NCBI GenBank assembly: GCA_035554115.1
Contig: DATMIW010000046.1
Span: 1 to 64,000 of the forward strand
Source of the DNA: CAXTSE01 sp035554115
GTDB lineage: Bacteria > Actinomycetota > Actinomycetes > Actinomycetales > Microbacteriaceae
Direction of reading: 5' to 3'
DNA: 64,000 nucleotides
The notes beneath the pieces are model-generated. The model was not told the DNA's origin. It made no database searches and worked only from the letters and a program-made list of their open reading frames with translations. The translations under genes and the position numbers were made by a program. This document shows positions 9,240 to 18,303 of this stretch, in pieces; position 1 is the stretch's first letter; each line of letters begins with the position of its first letter.

Positions 9240-10984
9240 GCTGCTCCCTCCGCCGCGAACTGTGACGCCACGATCTCTGCATATTCGGACGAACTCTCGA
9301 GAAGCTCGTCGTGTGTCCCGCCGCCAACAATCTGCCCGTGGTCGAGCACGATGATCTGATCAGCATCCACAATGGTCGACACCCGCTGAGCCACGACGAT
9401 CATCGTCGCCGAACTCACCTCGGCAGCAAGAGCCGCGCGCAGCCGAGCATCGGTCGCGGTGTCGAGTGCCGAGAAGGCATCGTCGAATACGTATATCTCC
9501 GGCCGCTTCACGAGCGCCCGCGCGATCGCGAGCCGTTGCCGCTGACCACCCGAAACATTAGTTCCGCCCTGGCTGATTGGCGCCTCGAGTTTCTCGGGCA
9601 TCGCCTCGACGAAACTTCGTCCCTGAGCAATTTCGAGCGCGTGCCAGAGCTCGTCATCGGTGGCGTCCGGATTGCCATAGCGCAGATTCGACGCGACGGT
9701 ACCGGAGAACAGATATGCCCGCTGGGGAACAAGGCCGATCCTGCTCCAGAGCACGTCAGGATCGAGGTCACGTACATCGACACCGTCGATCAGCACCTCC
9801 CCCGCCGTAACGTCGAAAAGACGCGGCAACAGATTGGTCAATGTGGTCTTGCCGGATCCGGTCGAGCCGATGATTGCCGTCGTCTGACCAGGTTTCGCGG
9901 TAAATGACACATCTCGGAGGACAGGCTGCTCCGCTCCCGGGTAGGCGAAGGTCGCCTGTCGCAGTTCGACTGTCCCTCCGCCGCTTCGATCGAGCGTGGG
10001 AAGTTCGGTCACCGGGTTTTCCGCCGGTACGACCGACGATTCGGTCTCGAGGACCTTGCCTATCCGGTCAGCCGACACCGTAGCCCGCGGTAACTGGTAG
10101 GCGATGAACGTTGCCATCATGACGGCAATCAGAATCTGGAAAAGATAGCTGAGGAACGCCGTCAACTGGCCGACCTGCAGGGAGCCGTCTTCGATCCGGT
10201 AGGCCCCGAACCACAGCACGGCGACGCTCGACCCGTTCATGACGAGCATGACGACGGGAAACATCAGGGCCCACAGACGCCCGGCCCGCATGGCCGTATC
10301 GGTCACATCGGCGTTGGCGACCTCGAATCGCGCGGTCTCCACGGGCTCGCGCACGAACGCCCGCACAACCCGGACACCGGTGAGCTGCTCACGCAGGACC
10401 CTGTTCACGACGTCGATGCGAGCCTGCATCTTGCGGAATTGCGGGTTCATTCGCACGACGATGAGCAGTACGGCGATCAAAAGAGCCGGAACAGCGACAA
10501 CCAGGATCCAACTAAGGGGGCCGTCCTCACTGACCGCGAAGATGACTCCACCGACAGCCATGATCGGCGTGGAGGCGAGCATCGTGCATGCCATGAGCAC
10601 GAGCATCTGCACCTGCTGCACATCGTTGGTGGTGCGAGTGATAAGCGACGCGGCACCGAACTTCGCGACCTCGCGCTCGGAGAAACGACCTACCTGGTGG
10701 AAGATCGCTCCACGCACGTCACGGCCGAATGCCATCGCCACTCGAGCTCCGAAGTAGACGGCGATGATCGACGCGGTGATCTGGCCGAGCGTGATGAGAA
10801 GCATCCAGCCGCCAGTTTCGAGAATGTAGCCCGTGTCGCCACGAGCGATCCCCCTGTCGATGATGTCGGCGTTGAGCTTCGGAAGAAACAGTGCGGCAAC
10901 ACTCTGCAGAGACTGGAAAATCACGACGGCAACAAGCAAACGCCAGGAAGACTTGAGGAATCGCACAAGGATACGGCCGAGCAT
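9236..10984 (-). CDS. ABC exporter subunit, degenerate ATPase site
   Basis: A 582-residue half-transporter with six membrane helices (about residues 15-300) and an ATPase domain: Walker A GSTGSGKTT, signature VSGGQRQR, Walker B IYVFDDAFSALD. The residue after the Walker B Asp is Asp instead of the catalytic Glu, as in the non-hydrolysing half of heterodimeric exporters (TM287/288 and BmrCD types). It starts two bases after the tetR stop and overlaps the next gene, forming a tetR-exporter-exporter operon. Drug or lipid efflux is likely; substrate unknown. Confidence 0.93.
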   Translation of the reverse strand: MLGRILVRFLKSSWRLLVAVVIFQSLQSVAALFLPKLNADIIDRGIARGDTGYILETGGWMLLITLGQITASIIAVYFGARVAMAFGRDVRGAIFHQVGRFSEREVAKFGAASLITRTTNDVQQVQMLVLMACTMLASTPIMAVGGVIFAVSEDGPLSWILVVAVPALLIAVLLIVVRMNPQFRKMQARIDVVNRVLREQLTGVRVVRAFVREPVETARFEVANADVTDTAMRAGRLWALMFPVVMLVMNGSSVAVLWFGAYRIEDGSLQVGQLTAFLSYLFQILIAVMMATFIAYQLPRATVSADRIGKVLETESSVVPAENPVTELPTLDRSGGGTVELRQATFAYPGAEQPVLRDVSFTAKPGQTTAIIGSTGSGKTTLTNLLPRLFDVTAGEVLIDGVDVRDLDPDVLWSRIGLVPQRAYLFSGTVASNLRYGNPDATDDELWHALEIAQGRSFVEAMPEKLEAPISQGGTNVSGGQRQRLAIARALVKRPEIYVFDDAFSALDTATDARLRAALAAEVSSATMIVVAQRVSTIVDADQIIVLDHGQIVGGGTHDELLESSSEYAEIVASQFAAEGAA

Positions 10985-10986
10985 AT

Positions 10987-11589
10987 TTAGTCCTTCTTTC
11001 CCGCAACGCCAGAGATGACGAGCGCAGCTAATTCGTCGGTGGTGAAGACGTACGGTTCATTGACGGCAGGGATCGACGCAGAAAACGCGATCATTCGCAG
11101 GTAGACGGCCACCTGATCCGCAGAGACTGACAGTCGGTCTTCGTCCGGGCGGAGGAGGTCTGCGATGATTTCCCGCCACTCTTCACGCCTTGGCCGCTTA
11201 GGAGGTCCGTGCATTCCCAGAGCAGCCATGAGGTGAAAGACCTCGGTGAACCGTGACCGCAGGTGGAACAGGATGCTGTGGAGCTTCTGTTCGAGGGGCA
11301 GCGTCGGATCGATTCCCCGGAGAGCCCGATTGAGATGCTCCTGGTCGAGCATCTTGTCGACGACCGCATCGATCAAGGAATCCTTGTCGGGAAAGACCCG
11401 GAAGATGGTGCCCTCGGCGACTTCCGCCGCCTCGGCGATCTGCCGTGTCGAGATGTCGCGACCGAACTGCTGAATGAGCGGCATGACGGCAGTCACAAGT
11501 GCCTCGCGACGATCGTCGGGCGTCATGCGCTGGGCACGTGCTCGCGAGAACGCCTTGGTGTCGACGAAGGCGTCCCGAGCAGAAATCAC
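10987..11589 (-). CDS. TetR/AcrR-family repressor of the ABC exporter operon
   Basis: A 200-residue TetR-type regulator. The helix-turn-helix lies at about residues 46-75 (STRQIAEAAEVAEGTIFRVF, then PDKDSLI), followed by a variable ligand-binding domain. GTG 11589 is preferred to the internal ATG 11526 because a TAGTAT box stands exactly six bases before it, making the mRNA leaderless. A 16-bp perfect palindrome lies directly upstream of that box. Being first in the operon ahead of the two exporter genes, it very probably represses its own operon until the exporter substrate binds. Confidence 0.9.
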   Translation of the reverse strand: MISARDAFVDTKAFSRARAQRMTPDDRREALVTAVMPLIQQFGRDISTRQIAEAAEVAEGTIFRVFPDKDSLIDAVVDKMLDQEHLNRALRGIDPTLPLEQKLHSILFHLRSRFTEVFHLMAALGMHGPPKRPRREEWREIIADLLRPDEDRLSVSADQVAVYLRMIAFSASIPAVNEPYVFTTDELAALVISGVAGKKD

Positions 11590-11595
11590 TCGTGA

Positions 11596-11601
11596 ATACT
11601 A
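11596..11601 (-). promoter_or_regulatory. -10 box of tetR-exporter operon (leaderless)
   Basis: TAGTAT on the minus strand, followed by TCACGA and then GTG 11589. A possible -35 (TTGCGG, 11620-11625) lies 18 bases upstream. Confidence 0.6.
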
Positions 11602-11604
11602 AAT

Positions 11605-11620
11605 GAGTGAGTACTCACTC
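11605..11620. promoter_or_regulatory. TetR operator, 16-bp perfect palindrome
   Basis: GAGTGAGTACTCACTC is a perfect inverted repeat with no spacer. It fills the interval between the probable -35 and -10 of the tetR-exporter operon, where a bound repressor dimer would exclude RNA polymerase. It also lies only 7-22 bases beyond the stop of the neighbouring monooxygenase gene (11627). Confidence 0.8.
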
Positions 11621-11626
11621 CGCAAC

Positions 11627-12946
11627 TCATCGCAGAGCCCGAAGACTTTCGCGCAGTGTCGCACCCGGCAGGTACTCAGACCGGATCGCACCCGCAGCAC
11701 GCAGGATCGGAATCAATCCGTCAGTCAGGAGGTCCAAGAACTCCGCGTTCGTCGCCATTTCGTTGGTAATCATGATGCCGTCGCCACCCACGCCGTCCAT
11801 AAATTCCAGCATCTGGTTGGCGATCTCCTCAGGCGTGCCGCGAAAAGCCCCCTTCAACCGTGGTTTCGTGAATGCGACCAGGGACTCACGCAACGTCTGT
11901 CCTTGTCGTGCGGCACCGATAAACAGGTCGAACATCGTTCGCAAGCCCGAGGGCGGAAGGTCTGCGGGCAACGGCTTGTCGAGAGGGAACGCGCTCAGAT
12001 CGAGATTTAGTCCCTGTGACATCTGTTCGAGCACCGCTCCGACCTGGGTGTCGGTCACCAGAGGCAAGTCCTTCCGGTCCCACCCGGGCGACTCGAAAAT
12101 GACGTTGCATCCATACACGACGCGCACATCATCGGGGTTGCGCCCCGCGTGGCTCGCGCGATCGCGAAGGTCGTCTCGCACAGCTCGCGACTCGTCGACA
12201 GAGCTTGGAATTGCAAACGTCAGCTCCGCGTGCTTCGCTGCAAAGTCCCGCCCGCGCTCTGACGCACCGGCCTGAGCGAGGAACGGAACCCCTTGCGGCG
12301 AACGCAGGGTATTGAGCGGTCCCCTTGAACGATAGAAGTGACCCTCAAAGTCAACTTCATGAACTTTCGATGGGTCGATGTAGGTATCGTCGTCGAGGTC
12401 GGCGACCAACGCATCAGGGTCCCATGCCTGCCACAGCGCCTTGACGAGGTCGAGATACTCGTCGGCCCTGTCATATCGCTCGTCGTGACTGGGGAGATCG
12501 TCCAAACCGAAGTTCAGGGCTTCGCCCTTTTCGTAGGACGTGACGATGTTCCAGCCTGCTCGGCCGTTCGACAAACTGTCGATCGTGCTGAACGCCCGAG
12601 CCAACTGATACGGGTTGTAGAACGTTGTCGACGCAGTCGCAATCAAGCCGATGTGCTCGGTCGCCCCCGCGATAAGAGGCAACAGATACATCGGATCATG
12701 CTGGGGTGCGGTCGCCGCGTACCTCAGCGCGCCCGCCATCGAGCCGTCGGATCGACGCCGAACCGCCAGGGTGTCCAAAAAGAACATGAAGTCCAATTTC
12801 GCTGCTTCTAGACGTCGAGCCTTCTCGACAAAATACTTTCCGTTCCACCAGTCGGCTCCATGCTGGCGATCGTCTGTGGCAAGCCACGCCGGAACAGTGA
12901 ACGATTCGAGCGTGCCCAGGGCGAAACGGCGCCCCTGACTCGTCAT
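11627..12946 (-). CDS. LLM-class flavin-dependent monooxygenase, NtaA/SnaA/DszA type
   Basis: A 439-residue luciferase-like TIM-barrel protein of the NtaA/SnaA/DszA/SoxA branch: a WWNGKYFVEKARRLEAAKLD-like N-terminus, an IASTAST/NPYQLARAFSTID stretch, NGRAGWNIVTS and the LAQAGASERGRDFAAKHAE region. These enzymes use reduced FMN and oxygen from a separate reductase to oxidise N- or S-containing or other organic substrates. It is the last gene of a four-gene minus-strand operon (DszC-like, MFS, DapB-like, this gene) and overlaps the DapB-like gene by four bases. No flavin reductase gene is nearby. The substrate is unknown. Confidence 0.85.
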   Translation of the reverse strand: MTSQGRRFALGTLESFTVPAWLATDDRQHGADWWNGKYFVEKARRLEAAKLDFMFFLDTLAVRRRSDGSMAGALRYAATAPQHDPMYLLPLIAGATEHIGLIATASTTFYNPYQLARAFSTIDSLSNGRAGWNIVTSYEKGEALNFGLDDLPSHDERYDRADEYLDLVKALWQAWDPDALVADLDDDTYIDPSKVHEVDFEGHFYRSRGPLNTLRSPQGVPFLAQAGASERGRDFAAKHAELTFAIPSSVDESRAVRDDLRDRASHAGRNPDDVRVVYGCNVIFESPGWDRKDLPLVTDTQVGAVLEQMSQGLNLDLSAFPLDKPLPADLPPSGLRTMFDLFIGAARQGQTLRESLVAFTKPRLKGAFRGTPEEIANQMLEFMDGVGGDGIMITNEMATNAEFLDLLTDGLIPILRAAGAIRSEYLPGATLRESLRALR

Positions 12947-13941
12947 AATCCGGTCCGAAATCGAGCGACGGGAAGGCTGGATGCGCGAAGGACTCCACCC
13001 GGTGCCGCAATGACGTCTGGGATGCGCGCGACGGGCACGGCGCTGGCCACCTGCGCGCCAGGGAACGGGGCAACGTGAACCGAAAGGTCAGGGTCGCCGC
13101 GCACGGTGTAGTCGTCGCCGGCTTCTTCTCCTCCATGAAGCAGCCTCGTCGATAACTGACCAGAGAGAACGATTCCCGCTGTCGTCTCTATGGTCAAGAA
13201 TTGCGTCGCGCCGAACACGCGGCCGGCAGGAACAATCTCGCCACCAGCCGTCCACTCCACGTCTTCCCGCCCGAACACAGGTTCAGAAGACTTGGTAGTA
13301 GATCGAAGTTCGAGACCCAGCCTCCGCGCTGCTTCGCGCAAGGGAACTTCGAGTACGGAGTCGCTGGACTCGAGGTCTGCAGCGACCTGGTCGACAAACT
13401 GTTCTGCTGTGAGACCAATACCCAGATGCGTTCCTACCACCCGCGGCAGCGTATCGGCGTCGATGAGCGCGACAATGGAGATCTCCCGGACGTTCACGGA
13501 CGACCCCGTGAGCAACTCAGGCAGATGCACCCACCAGGTGTCCTGCACGCCGGTCGAGAGGAAACTTGCTCCTGTGCTACGCCCGAGCCGATCGAGCTCG
13601 TCGGTCGCGACCGGGTCCGGGTCGAAGAGACCCTCGTGAATTGTCACGAAGTTGACCCCACGGCCCATGAGTTGCGCAGCCTGCGCGATGGTCGTGGGGA
13701 CGTCGGTGGATGCGGAGTGCACAACGATGTCGGGAACACCACTCGCGAGAAGTTCATCGATGGTGCCGCAGATCACAATGTCGGAGGGTGCAGTAGGAAC
13801 GAGCTCGACTAGCGGTCGCCCAATGTTCGCTCCGCCGGCGACAGCCCCAGTCAGCTGGTACCCCGCCCGAATAAGATACTCGGCGATTTCGGCACCCTGT
13901 CGACCGACGCCCACGAGCCCGACACGTGTTAGGTGTTCCAT
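12943..13941 (-). CDS. DapB-like NAD(P)-dependent dehydrogenase
   Basis: A 332-residue protein starting with a Rossmann motif (VGLVGVGRQGAEIAEYLIRAG-like, residues 7-27), with an overall layout like dihydrodipicolinate reductase N-terminal family proteins and 2,4-diaminopentanoate dehydrogenase. Middle motifs include VVHSAST and GVNFVTIHEGL. It probably oxidises or reduces an amine, imine or hydroxyl group of the island substrate. ATG 13941 has AAGGGG nine to ten bases upstream. It is coupled to the downstream monooxygenase by an ATGA overlap. Confidence 0.7.
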   Translation of the reverse strand: MEHLTRVGLVGVGRQGAEIAEYLIRAGYQLTGAVAGGANIGRPLVELVPTAPSDIVICGTIDELLASGVPDIVVHSASTDVPTTIAQAAQLMGRGVNFVTIHEGLFDPDPVATDELDRLGRSTGASFLSTGVQDTWWVHLPELLTGSSVNVREISIVALIDADTLPRVVGTHLGIGLTAEQFVDQVAADLESSDSVLEVPLREAARRLGLELRSTTKSSEPVFGREDVEWTAGGEIVPAGRVFGATQFLTIETTAGIVLSGQLSTRLLHGGEEAGDDYTVRGDPDLSVHVAPFPGAQVASAVPVARIPDVIAAPGGVLRASSLPVARFRTGL

Positions 13942-13951
13942 ATATTTCCCC

Positions 13952-15181
13952 TTAATTTGTTAGGTCTGGCACGCGTGTGCGTTGTTCGGTACCGGCGCGA
14001 CGGCGTCCGACCGAGACTGCTAGGAGTAGAGCCAGGGCCATGACAAACGTGATGGCGACGGAGAGCGCCATCAACGCCATCGATGTACCTGAGAGCGATA
14101 CGAGGGGCGGCAAAATCGCGCTCCCCAGGAACTGCACTGTCCCAAGAACCGCCGATGCGGTGCCCGCCGTCCTGGTGAAAGGCGCGAGAGCGAGGGCCGT
14201 CACATTTGGGCCGACGAGTCCCTGGCTGCTCACCGTGATGAATAGCGCAACAAGCAGTATGGGCACCGGCCATCCCGCGCCTGCGGCGATAGCCACAACA
14301 ATCGCAGCTAGTCCACCCAGAACAAGGGTCCCGATTGTGATCGCAGCGAGGGAGATGCGCCGCACAAGCAGAATGTTCAGCTGGGTTCCCGCAATAAGAC
14401 CGAACGAATTCACGGCAAATACCAGCGCGAAGTCGAATGGACCGAACTCGTATTCACGCTGAAAAATGAGCGAACTCATTGTGATGTAGAGAAAGAGACC
14501 GGCGCTCGACAGCGCAAAGACTCCTACGTACCCCATGAATGACCCGGCACGGACGATGCCGCCCATTTCACGCACCTGCCGAGCAAGCCCGTGTGCCTGT
14601 CGACGTTCCGGCGCGAGCGTCTCCGGAACTCCGAACCATGTCAACACGAGGATGCCAATGCCAACTATCGCCAACGCGACAAAGGCCACACGCCAATCTG
14701 CAACAAGGAGGAGCGCACCGCCCCCCAGAGGAGCAAGCACAAGTGCAACGCCCGATATGGCGGCGAGGATGGAAAATATCCGGGCTGCTTCGGACCCGCT
14801 GTAAACGTCAGCGACGACGGCCCTGCTAATGACAATGCCAGCTGCCCCTGCCATCCCCTGAAGGAGGCGTGCGAGCAGCAGCATTTCGATGGTGGGCACG
14901 GCAGCGCAGGCAATCGAGAGAACTATGAAACCGACAACGCCACCAAGGAGGGGCACCCGGCGACCAAATCGGTCGCTCATGGGGCCGACAACGAGTTGCC
15001 CGAGCGCGAGCCCGACCATGCAGGCACCCATCGTCGCCTGAGCAGCGGCGTCGCTTGCGTGAAGGTCCCGTGCGAGAGCCGGCAAGCCAGGAAGGTAGAA
15101 GTCGAGGGCAATCGGCCCGAAAGTGGCCAATACGCCAAGCGTCAGGAGAAGAAGACGCGGGCGCTCAACTGGTTGAGACAT
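13952..15181 (-). CDS. MFS transporter, Bcr/CflA family
   Basis: A 409-residue major facilitator protein with 12 predicted membrane helices. The first loop motif GPMSDRFGRRVPLL and the helix 1 signature GPIALDFYLPGLPAL are typical of Bcr/CflA drug-proton antiporters. ATG 15181 with GAGGA upstream is preferred to a TTG five codons earlier. It lies inside the catabolic operon, so it may export a toxic intermediate or, less often in this family, move the substrate itself. Confidence 0.85.
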   Translation of the reverse strand: MSQPVERPRLLLLTLGVLATFGPIALDFYLPGLPALARDLHASDAAAQATMGACMVGLALGQLVVGPMSDRFGRRVPLLGGVVGFIVLSIACAAVPTIEMLLLARLLQGMAGAAGIVISRAVVADVYSGSEAARIFSILAAISGVALVLAPLGGGALLLVADWRVAFVALAIVGIGILVLTWFGVPETLAPERRQAHGLARQVREMGGIVRAGSFMGYVGVFALSSAGLFLYITMSSLIFQREYEFGPFDFALVFAVNSFGLIAGTQLNILLVRRISLAAITIGTLVLGGLAAIVVAIAAGAGWPVPILLVALFITVSSQGLVGPNVTALALAPFTRTAGTASAVLGTVQFLGSAILPPLVSLSGTSMALMALSVAITFVMALALLLAVSVGRRRAGTEQRTRVPDLTN

Positions 15182-15223
15182 CGGGTCCTCTGTCAATCGT
15201 GAAATGTCAGCTACCCAACAAGC

Positions 15224-16432
15224 TCAGACGATGGTGTATGCAGGGGCCGGTAGGTCGAGCATCAGCGCACCCGCGCCTTCGAGGGCCTTGGCGCGGAAGT
15301 TGCCGTGTCGCGCCGCTGTGGACATGTCTCGGTAGAGGCGGTCAAACGGCAAGGAGGCAAGAACCGAACGCGATCCCAGGCACTCCATGAGCACCTCAAG
15401 GGACTGCCGGCAAAGCTTCATGGACAGGTATGCAATGGTGAGGATCGAACCTTCCTGCTCCCGACTGAGGCTCTCGCCAGCGAAAAGTAGGTCGGAGATT
15501 TCCCCGCTCGTCGAGTAGGCATACGCGCGGGCCGCGTCACGCAAGGCGACGGCCTCTGCATATGCGCGAGGCACATATGGATCCGTTTCTTTCATGGCGC
15601 CTGCTGCGAGACGTGAAGGCTTTTCGACAACGCGACGGAACTCATCGATGGCTCGGCTGGCGATCCCGAGCACAACACCGGCCTGGTTGACGACAATCGC
15701 ATCAGCGTGACGAACGAGGGGAGGTGCGTCCAACGATCCCTCGGTCGCCGAATGTCCGTACATCCAGTCGTGGGGCACGAAAACGTCAGTGACCGCGTAT
15801 TCGGTACTCCCGCTGCCGCTCAGACCCGTCGTGTACCACGCATCGAACAATTCGACAGCGTCGACCGGCACGAAGCAGATATGCAGCGAAGGGTTGCCCT
15901 GTTCATCAAGGTCGGGCCCGCCGTCGGCGTCATCGTAAAGATAAAAGGCGCCCGTGATGATGTCAGCGTTCCGGACGCCACTGCCGAATGACCAGTGACC
16001 CGTGAGCTTGTAGCCACCTTCCACGCGCACCGCCTTACCAGCGGGACGGGTTGATCCAGCTGTCGCAAAGTCGAGAGACGTAAAGATCTCCCGCGCGACC
16101 TCACGGGGGAGCTGCGGAGCGAAGAATCCGCCGTCTGCCAACACCATGACATTCCACGAGGTCGATGCGTCGTGGTAGGCGATGCTTTCGATCATTCGTA
16201 TCTGATCGTCGAGACGCATCTCCGGTCCGCCCCATGAGGCGGGGAAACCGATGCGGAACGCACCCGCCGCGGCCAGCGCTTCTTTCACTCGGGGCGTCAA
16301 GCGTTGAGTTTGGTTCGTCTCGTCGGCGTCCTGCTCAATCAAAGTTCCGAGCGACTTGACGTTTCGAAGGATGTCTTCAGACGAGAGATAATTCTCGGTC
16401 CCAGCGACGGCGGGCGGGGCCTGCAAGTTCAT
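15224..16432 (-). CDS. Acyl-CoA dehydrogenase-fold flavin monooxygenase (DszC/HpaH-like)
   Basis: A 402-residue protein of the acyl-CoA dehydrogenase fold: N-terminal helical part, then ASWGGPEM, the mid-domain STSWNVMVLADGGF and GGYKLTGHWSFGSGVRNAD segments, and a helical C-terminus with an ARHGNFRAKALEGAG stretch. The substitution pattern fits flavin-dependent monooxygenases such as DszC more than true acyl-CoA dehydrogenases. It probably hydroxylates its substrate using reduced flavin supplied by another enzyme. ATG 16432 has GAGGAG at good spacing. It is first in the four-gene operon and sits about 50 bases downstream of a promoter element shared with the second P450 operon. Confidence 0.78.
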   Translation of the reverse strand: MNLQAPPAVAGTENYLSSEDILRNVKSLGTLIEQDADETNQTQRLTPRVKEALAAAGAFRIGFPASWGGPEMRLDDQIRMIESIAYHDASTSWNVMVLADGGFFAPQLPREVAREIFTSLDFATAGSTRPAGKAVRVEGGYKLTGHWSFGSGVRNADIITGAFYLYDDADGGPDLDEQGNPSLHICFVPVDAVELFDAWYTTGLSGSGSTEYAVTDVFVPHDWMYGHSATEGSLDAPPLVRHADAIVVNQAGVVLGIASRAIDEFRRVVEKPSRLAAGAMKETDPYVPRAYAEAVALRDAARAYAYSTSGEISDLLFAGESLSREQEGSILTIAYLSMKLCRQSLEVLMECLGSRSVLASLPFDRLYRDMSTAARHGNFRAKALEGAGALMLDLPAPAYTIV

Positions 16433-16481
16433 AGTCACGTTCTCCTCATTGAGCCGGCAAGCAATCCAAGCTAGCCCGCTA

Positions 16482-16505
16482 TATGTACATAAGTCCCTAT
16501 CGGCG
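16482..16505 (-). promoter_or_regulatory. Shared island promoter element, copy A
   Basis: Read on the minus strand the core is GATAGGGACTTATGTACATA. It matches 21 of 24 positions of the element at 20065-20088 and has the same orientation relative to the gene it precedes. The TACATA end is placed where a -10 box would give a leader of about 45 bases to ATG 16432. Confidence 0.65.
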
Positions 16506-16602
16506 GCGTTGTCAAGCGTCCGAAGAAAGAGATCTTGCATTCGCCACACGGCACATGCTTGCAGCGGGGCTAGATATGCACTAACGTCCACACCATATTG
16601 CC

Positions 16603-16612
16603 AGTGTCTATC
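16603..16612 (-). promoter_or_regulatory. Possible weak copy of island regulatory core
   Basis: On the plus strand AGTGTCTATC, i.e. GATAGACACT on the minus strand, against GATAGGGACT in the two strong copies. It lies 130 bases upstream of the permease start. A ten-base partial match is weak evidence alone. Confidence 0.3.
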
Positions 16613-16741
16613 AGAACGAACCCTCCAGGGCACACCAGCCGTTGGACTTGGGGGGGTTGGGGCACAACTAAGCCAACACATCCGCGCCGCACCCGTGGCG
16701 GTTGGCCGAACAACAGGAACTACGAGAACGACGGAGTTTTC

Positions 16742-18265
16742 ATGACGAATCCCTCGACCCCGCGCACATCCGGGGCACCTATCACGGCAAGTATCGTGGC
16801 CCCCGGAGGAAGGCGAGTTCTCGGGTCCTGGAAGATCGCGGGCATCCTGCTGGCCTTCATCTCACCCCTGGGATTTGCTACAGGCACGGTGCCATTGGCA
16901 CTGTTGTTCGGCGGCCCGACAATGCCGCTCATGATGATCGTGGCGGCCATCATTGTCTGGCTCTTCCTGGTCGGCTACGTGCAGATGGTGCAACGCATCG
17001 ACAGGCCGGGCGGATTCTTCGTCTACATCACCCGTGGCCTGGGTAAGCCGGTCGGTGTTGGCGCCAGCTACATCGCGATCGCTGGCTACACCCTCGGTGC
17101 CATCTCGATCTTTGCCATTCAGTCCTTCGTGTCGTCCGCGGCACTCGGGGCACTGGGGATCAACATCGACTCGCGGATCTGCCTTCTCGTGATCTTCGTG
17201 ATCGTGGGCGTCATGTCATGGCGGCGAATCGACTTCGGCGCTCGAATCCTCGGTGTTATCGTCGTGATCGAGTCCAGCCTGCTTATCGCCTTCATCATTT
17301 CTGCTCTCATCAACCACGGTGCAGCCGGTGCTTTCGACCTCGGCGTCTTCACCCCGGAGGCTTTCAAATACGGCTCATGGGGAGTCGCCTTCATCCTGGC
17401 GATGCTGTCCTTCCAGGGACTTGAAGGCGGCGCGATGTACGCTCCCGAAGCGAAGGACCCCGCACGCAGCATCCCTCGCGGCCTGCGCCTCGCGTTGATC
17501 ATCCAGACGATTCTCTTCAGCCTCACGGTATGGGTACTGATTTCGCTCATCGGGTTCGACAAGATCGTCTCCTCATTGAGCACCAACCCCGACCCCGCAA
17601 GCTACGTCTTCTCCGCAGTCGGTGACAATCTCGGCACCCCCGGTCTCACCCTGTTCACGGCCGCCGCGATCCTCGCACTGCTCGGTTCACTTGTTGCAAC
17701 GGTCACCTTCCTCACTCGCTATTTCCAGGGAGTCGCGATCGACGGACTTTTGCCGTCCGTTGTCGGGAAGCTCAACAAGCACGGCGCACCCGGCGTCGCG
17801 GTACTCTTCCTCATCGGGATCGCCGCGATCGTGGGCTTCGGCGCCCCGTTGGTCGGCCTCAACCTGTTCACGCAGGTTGCGCCGCTCGGTCTTGGCCTCG
17901 GAGTGCTTTCGTGGACGCTGATCCTTCTGCTGTCCTCAGTTTCCGTGATCCGGTACTTCCGAACTGTCGAGGATTCGGCACGGCACTGGTGGCGCACGCT
18001 GGTGGCACCGCTCATCTCATCGGTGTTGCTCATCGCGGTGATCGTCATTGCGGTGTCCAACTTCTCGTACATCGTTGGCAGCTCCGAGGCGTGGCTGAAC
18101 GTCCTTCCGTTGATCATGGTCCTGCTCCTCGTAGCCGGAATCCTCTTCGCACTGTGGCTTCGCAGCAATCGCCCCCTTGTCTACGAGGGAATCGCTTCCG
18201 GTGACAGTGCCGAGGAAGCGGAAGAACTCCGCGCCGAGCGCGCCTCCCGCACGACAACGGTCTAG
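16742..18265 (+). CDS. APC-superfamily permease
   Basis: A 507-residue protein with about 12 hydrophobic helices. Helix 1 carries ISPLGFATGTVP and helix 6 FQGLEGGAMYAPEAKDPARSIPR, the amino acid-polyamine-organocation pattern. It likely imports the island's growth substrate or an amine/amino-acid-like compound by proton symport. ATG 16742 has CGGAG upstream; the frame extends further upstream but with arginine/glycine-rich residues not typical of the family. It is followed after 38 bases by the first P450 gene. Confidence 0.88.
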   Translation: MTNPSTPRTSGAPITASIVAPGGRRVLGSWKIAGILLAFISPLGFATGTVPLALLFGGPTMPLMMIVAAIIVWLFLVGYVQMVQRIDRPGGFFVYITRGLGKPVGVGASYIAIAGYTLGAISIFAIQSFVSSAALGALGINIDSRICLLVIFVIVGVMSWRRIDFGARILGVIVVIESSLLIAFIISALINHGAAGAFDLGVFTPEAFKYGSWGVAFILAMLSFQGLEGGAMYAPEAKDPARSIPRGLRLALIIQTILFSLTVWVLISLIGFDKIVSSLSTNPDPASYVFSAVGDNLGTPGLTLFTAAAILALLGSLVATVTFLTRYFQGVAIDGLLPSVVGKLNKHGAPGVAVLFLIGIAAIVGFGAPLVGLNLFTQVAPLGLGLGVLSWTLILLLSSVSVIRYFRTVEDSARHWWRTLVAPLISSVLLIAVIVIAVSNFSYIVGSSEAWLNVLPLIMVLLLVAGILFALWLRSNRPLVYEGIASGDSAEEAEELRAERASRTTTV

Positions 18266-18303
18266 TTTCCACCGTTCGACCACTAACGAGATGAGTTACC
18301 TAC

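Larger units (their letters stand above)
16433..16741. other. Divergent promoter region of the catabolic island
   Basis: A 309-bp gene-free stretch between the minus-strand DszC-like operon and the plus-strand permease-P450 operon. It holds the shared element at 16482-16505 and a weaker copy of its core at 16603-16612, plus several A/T-rich promoter-like patches (a TAGATAT at 16571). The remainder, including a G-run near 16650, shows no gene or stable hairpin I can support. Confidence 0.6.

Noticed and set aside
11605..11620. Palindrome as a recombination or attachment site at the island edge
   Set aside because: Its position between -35 and -10 of a tetR operon explains it; no integrase or direct repeat at the other edge was seen.
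16598..16741. N-terminal extension of the APC permease
   Set aside because: Residues are Trp/Arg/Gly-rich and precede a good start with a ribosome-binding site; the promoter region lies there.
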